From positions 1 to 7,220 of the forward strand of contig JAGGZA010000111.1 of NCBI GenBank assembly GCA_021162265.1: DNA of 7,220 nucleotides, written 5' to 3'. The notes under the pieces were generated by a model. That model made no database searches. It was not told where the DNA came from and was given only the letters and a program-made list of their open reading frames with translations. This stretch comes from Candidatus Aerophobota bacterium (GTDB lineage Bacteria; Aerophobota; Aerophobia; Aerophobales; B3-G15). Shown here one piece after another: positions 6,440 through 7,220 of this stretch (its first letter is position 1; every line of letters starts with the position of its first letter). A program made the position numbers and the translations under genes.

Positions 6440-7082
6440 TCCTTCCCTCCCAGCCATATTTCCCAATTAAAGGAACAAACACACACCTTTCTACCTTTCT
6501 CTTTAAAATCTTCCCTTTCTGTTTTTTTGCTACTATCAACTCCTGAGAGTATACATCGCCTACCGGTATAACCATAATCCCTTCTTCATCAAGCTGTTCT
6601 ATTAAGGGTGGAGGAATATCTCCTGCTCCAGCAGTAACTAATATGCGCTCATAAGGAGAGTATTCCTTAAGACCCATACTTCCATCACCAACAAAAATTC
6701 TAACATTGCTATAACCCATCTCACTTAGAAGTTTTTTTGCCCTTTCAGCAAGAGAGGGAATTCTCTCCACACTGTAAACCTGCCTGCTTAAAAGAGCAAG
6801 AATAGCTGTTTGATAACCTGATCCGGTACCAATTTCAAGGACTTTTTCGCTTCCGGTTAACTCCAGACACTGGGTCATCAAAGCAACCATATAAGGTTGA
6901 GAAATAGTTTGTCCTTCACCGATGGAAAGAGGAAAATCCCTATAAGCATCCCTGCGTGAGGATAAAGGAACAAACCTTTCTCTTTCTACTTTGAGAAAAG
7001 CATCCAGAATTTTTCTGTCATTAATTCCCCTGGGTATAAGCTGTTTTTTTACCATCTCCTCCCGCAATTTTTTGTAATCCAC
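6432..7082 (-). CDS. pcm: Protein-L-isoaspartate O-methyltransferase
   Basis: A cytosolic SAM-dependent repair enzyme that methylates the side-chain carboxyl of L-isoaspartyl residues formed by ageing of Asn and Asp in proteins, starting their return to normal aspartate. The 216 residues match the family. The start region with KKQLIPRGI and FVP (residues 12-39) is typical. The substrate-site segment GQTISQPYMVALMT is at 57-70, the SAM motif VLEIGTGSGYQT is at 81-92, YSVER is at 103-107, VGDGSMG is at 131-137, and ILVTAGAGDIPPPLIEQL is at 147-164. The C-terminal VFVPLIGKYGW is also a family hallmark. The start is GTG at 7080-7082; AAGGG lies about 7 bases upstream. It is the first gene after a good promoter, and its stop overlaps the start of the membrane-protein gene. 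Function is confident. Confidence 0.96.
   Translation of the reverse strand: MDYKKLREEMVKKQLIPRGINDRKILDAFLKVERERFVPLSSRRDAYRDFPLSIGEGQTISQPYMVALMTQCLELTGSEKVLEIGTGSGYQTAILALLSRQVYSVERIPSLAERAKKLLSEMGYSNVRIFVGDGSMGLKEYSPYERILVTAGAGDIPPPLIEQLDEEGIMVIPVGDVYSQELIVAKKQKGKILKRKVERCVFVPLIGKYGWEGRID
6440..6451 (-). promoter_or_regulatory. Strong ribosome-binding site deciding the COG2426 start
   Basis: The minus-strand sequence GGGAGGGAAGGA lies immediately before TTG at 6437-6439, placing GGAGG 6 bases from the start. It is the best Shine-Dalgarno match in the window and lies within the last codons of pcm, so translation of the membrane protein is probably coupled to pcm. It argues against the longer starts at 6457 and 6466. 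Confidence 0.6.
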
Positions 7083-7104
7083 TCCTCTTCCCTTTCTGCC
7101 TTTA

Positions 7105-7132
7105 ATTTTAACATAAAAGCATAAGGTGTCAA
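7105..7132 (-). promoter_or_regulatory. Predicted sigma70-type promoter for pcm and the downstream operon
   Basis: On the minus strand a perfect TTGACA (7127-7132) is followed after 16 bases by TAAAAT (7105-7110), with TG one base upstream of that hexamer (extended -10). Transcription would start near 7098, about 16 bases before the pcm GTG. The -35 is embedded in the second copy of an 11-base direct repeat (7121-7151). This is the best promoter match in the window. A second isolated TATAAT lies further upstream at 7138-7143 without a good -35. Confidence 0.65.
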
Positions 7133-7151
7133 AAGTAATTATAAGGTATCA
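7121..7151 (-). repeat. Two 11-base direct repeats spaced 20 bases, overlapping the pcm promoter -35
   Basis: On the minus strand TGATACCTTAT (7141-7151) and TGACACCTTAT (7121-7131) match at 10 of 11 positions. Their equivalent bases are 20 apart, close to two helical turns, so both would face the same side of the DNA. The downstream copy contains most of the TTGACA -35. This arrangement suits a regulator or tandem promoter remnants, but two copies of a short AT-rich word could also be chance. Confidence 0.45.
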
Positions 7152-7220
7152 TAAAGAGAAAATGGGATCAGGAAGGTAAACAATTGTAATAGATTCAGTT
7201 AATTTAAAATCTCTGTCATC
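7152..7220. other. Upstream region of pcm with no recognised feature
   Basis: These 69 bases at the window edge are AT-rich and contain no ORF, RNA gene or clear hairpin that I can support. The neighbouring gene beyond the edge is not visible. Confidence 0.4.

Noticed and set aside
1..7220. A previously undescribed defence, mobile or RNA system in the window
   Set aside because: Every long minus-strand frame matches a known family, gaps are short, and no repeats, transposase, nuclease or toxin signatures were seen.

Overview
This AT-rich bacterial window (about 40% G+C by eye) has every gene on the minus strand, so it reads from right to left. It looks like chromosomal core sequence from an uncultured, probably diderm bacterium. 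The reasons are an isoaspartyl methyltransferase next to an NlpD-like LysM/LytM protein, AGA/AGG-rich arginine usage, compact operon-style packing, and a tRNA with an encoded CCA end. The phylum cannot be fixed from this sequence alone.

Right-hand transcription unit (about 7132 down to 2648): a good sigma70-type promoter lies just upstream of pcm (protein-L-isoaspartate O-methyltransferase). The order is then a small multi-drug export family membrane protein (COG2426), tRNA-Pro(CGG), an NlpD-like LysM/degenerate M23 cell-wall protein, serS (seryl-tRNA synthetase) and a patatin-like phospholipase. Spacing is very tight: pcm and the membrane gene overlap by 8 bases, the membrane gene's stop codon lies inside the tRNA, and serS and the patatin gene overlap by 17 bases. 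The unit mixes protein repair, envelope and translation functions; the pcm/nlpD proximity recalls the surE-pcm-nlpD-rpoS region of Proteobacteria.

Intergenic break (2477-2647): there are three tandem stop codons after the patatin gene, no clear intrinsic terminator, and a second TTGACA/extended -10 promoter pointing at gpsA.

Left-hand transcription unit (2476 down to 1, continuing off the window): a GpsA-family glycerol-3-phosphate dehydrogenase with some divergent motifs, a zinc-dependent medium-chain alcohol/polyol dehydrogenase, and the N-terminal half of a short-chain dehydrogenase. These form a close-packed set of three NAD(P)-dependent oxidoreductases and suggest a sugar, polyol or glycerol-phosphate interconversion whose substrate cannot be read from the sequence.

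I found no CRISPR array, insertion sequence, phage gene or defence system. Most of the content is housekeeping. The points most worth a second look are the tRNA/CDS overlap, the degenerate LytM active site, the dehydrogenase triad and a 20-base-spaced repeat at the pcm promoter.
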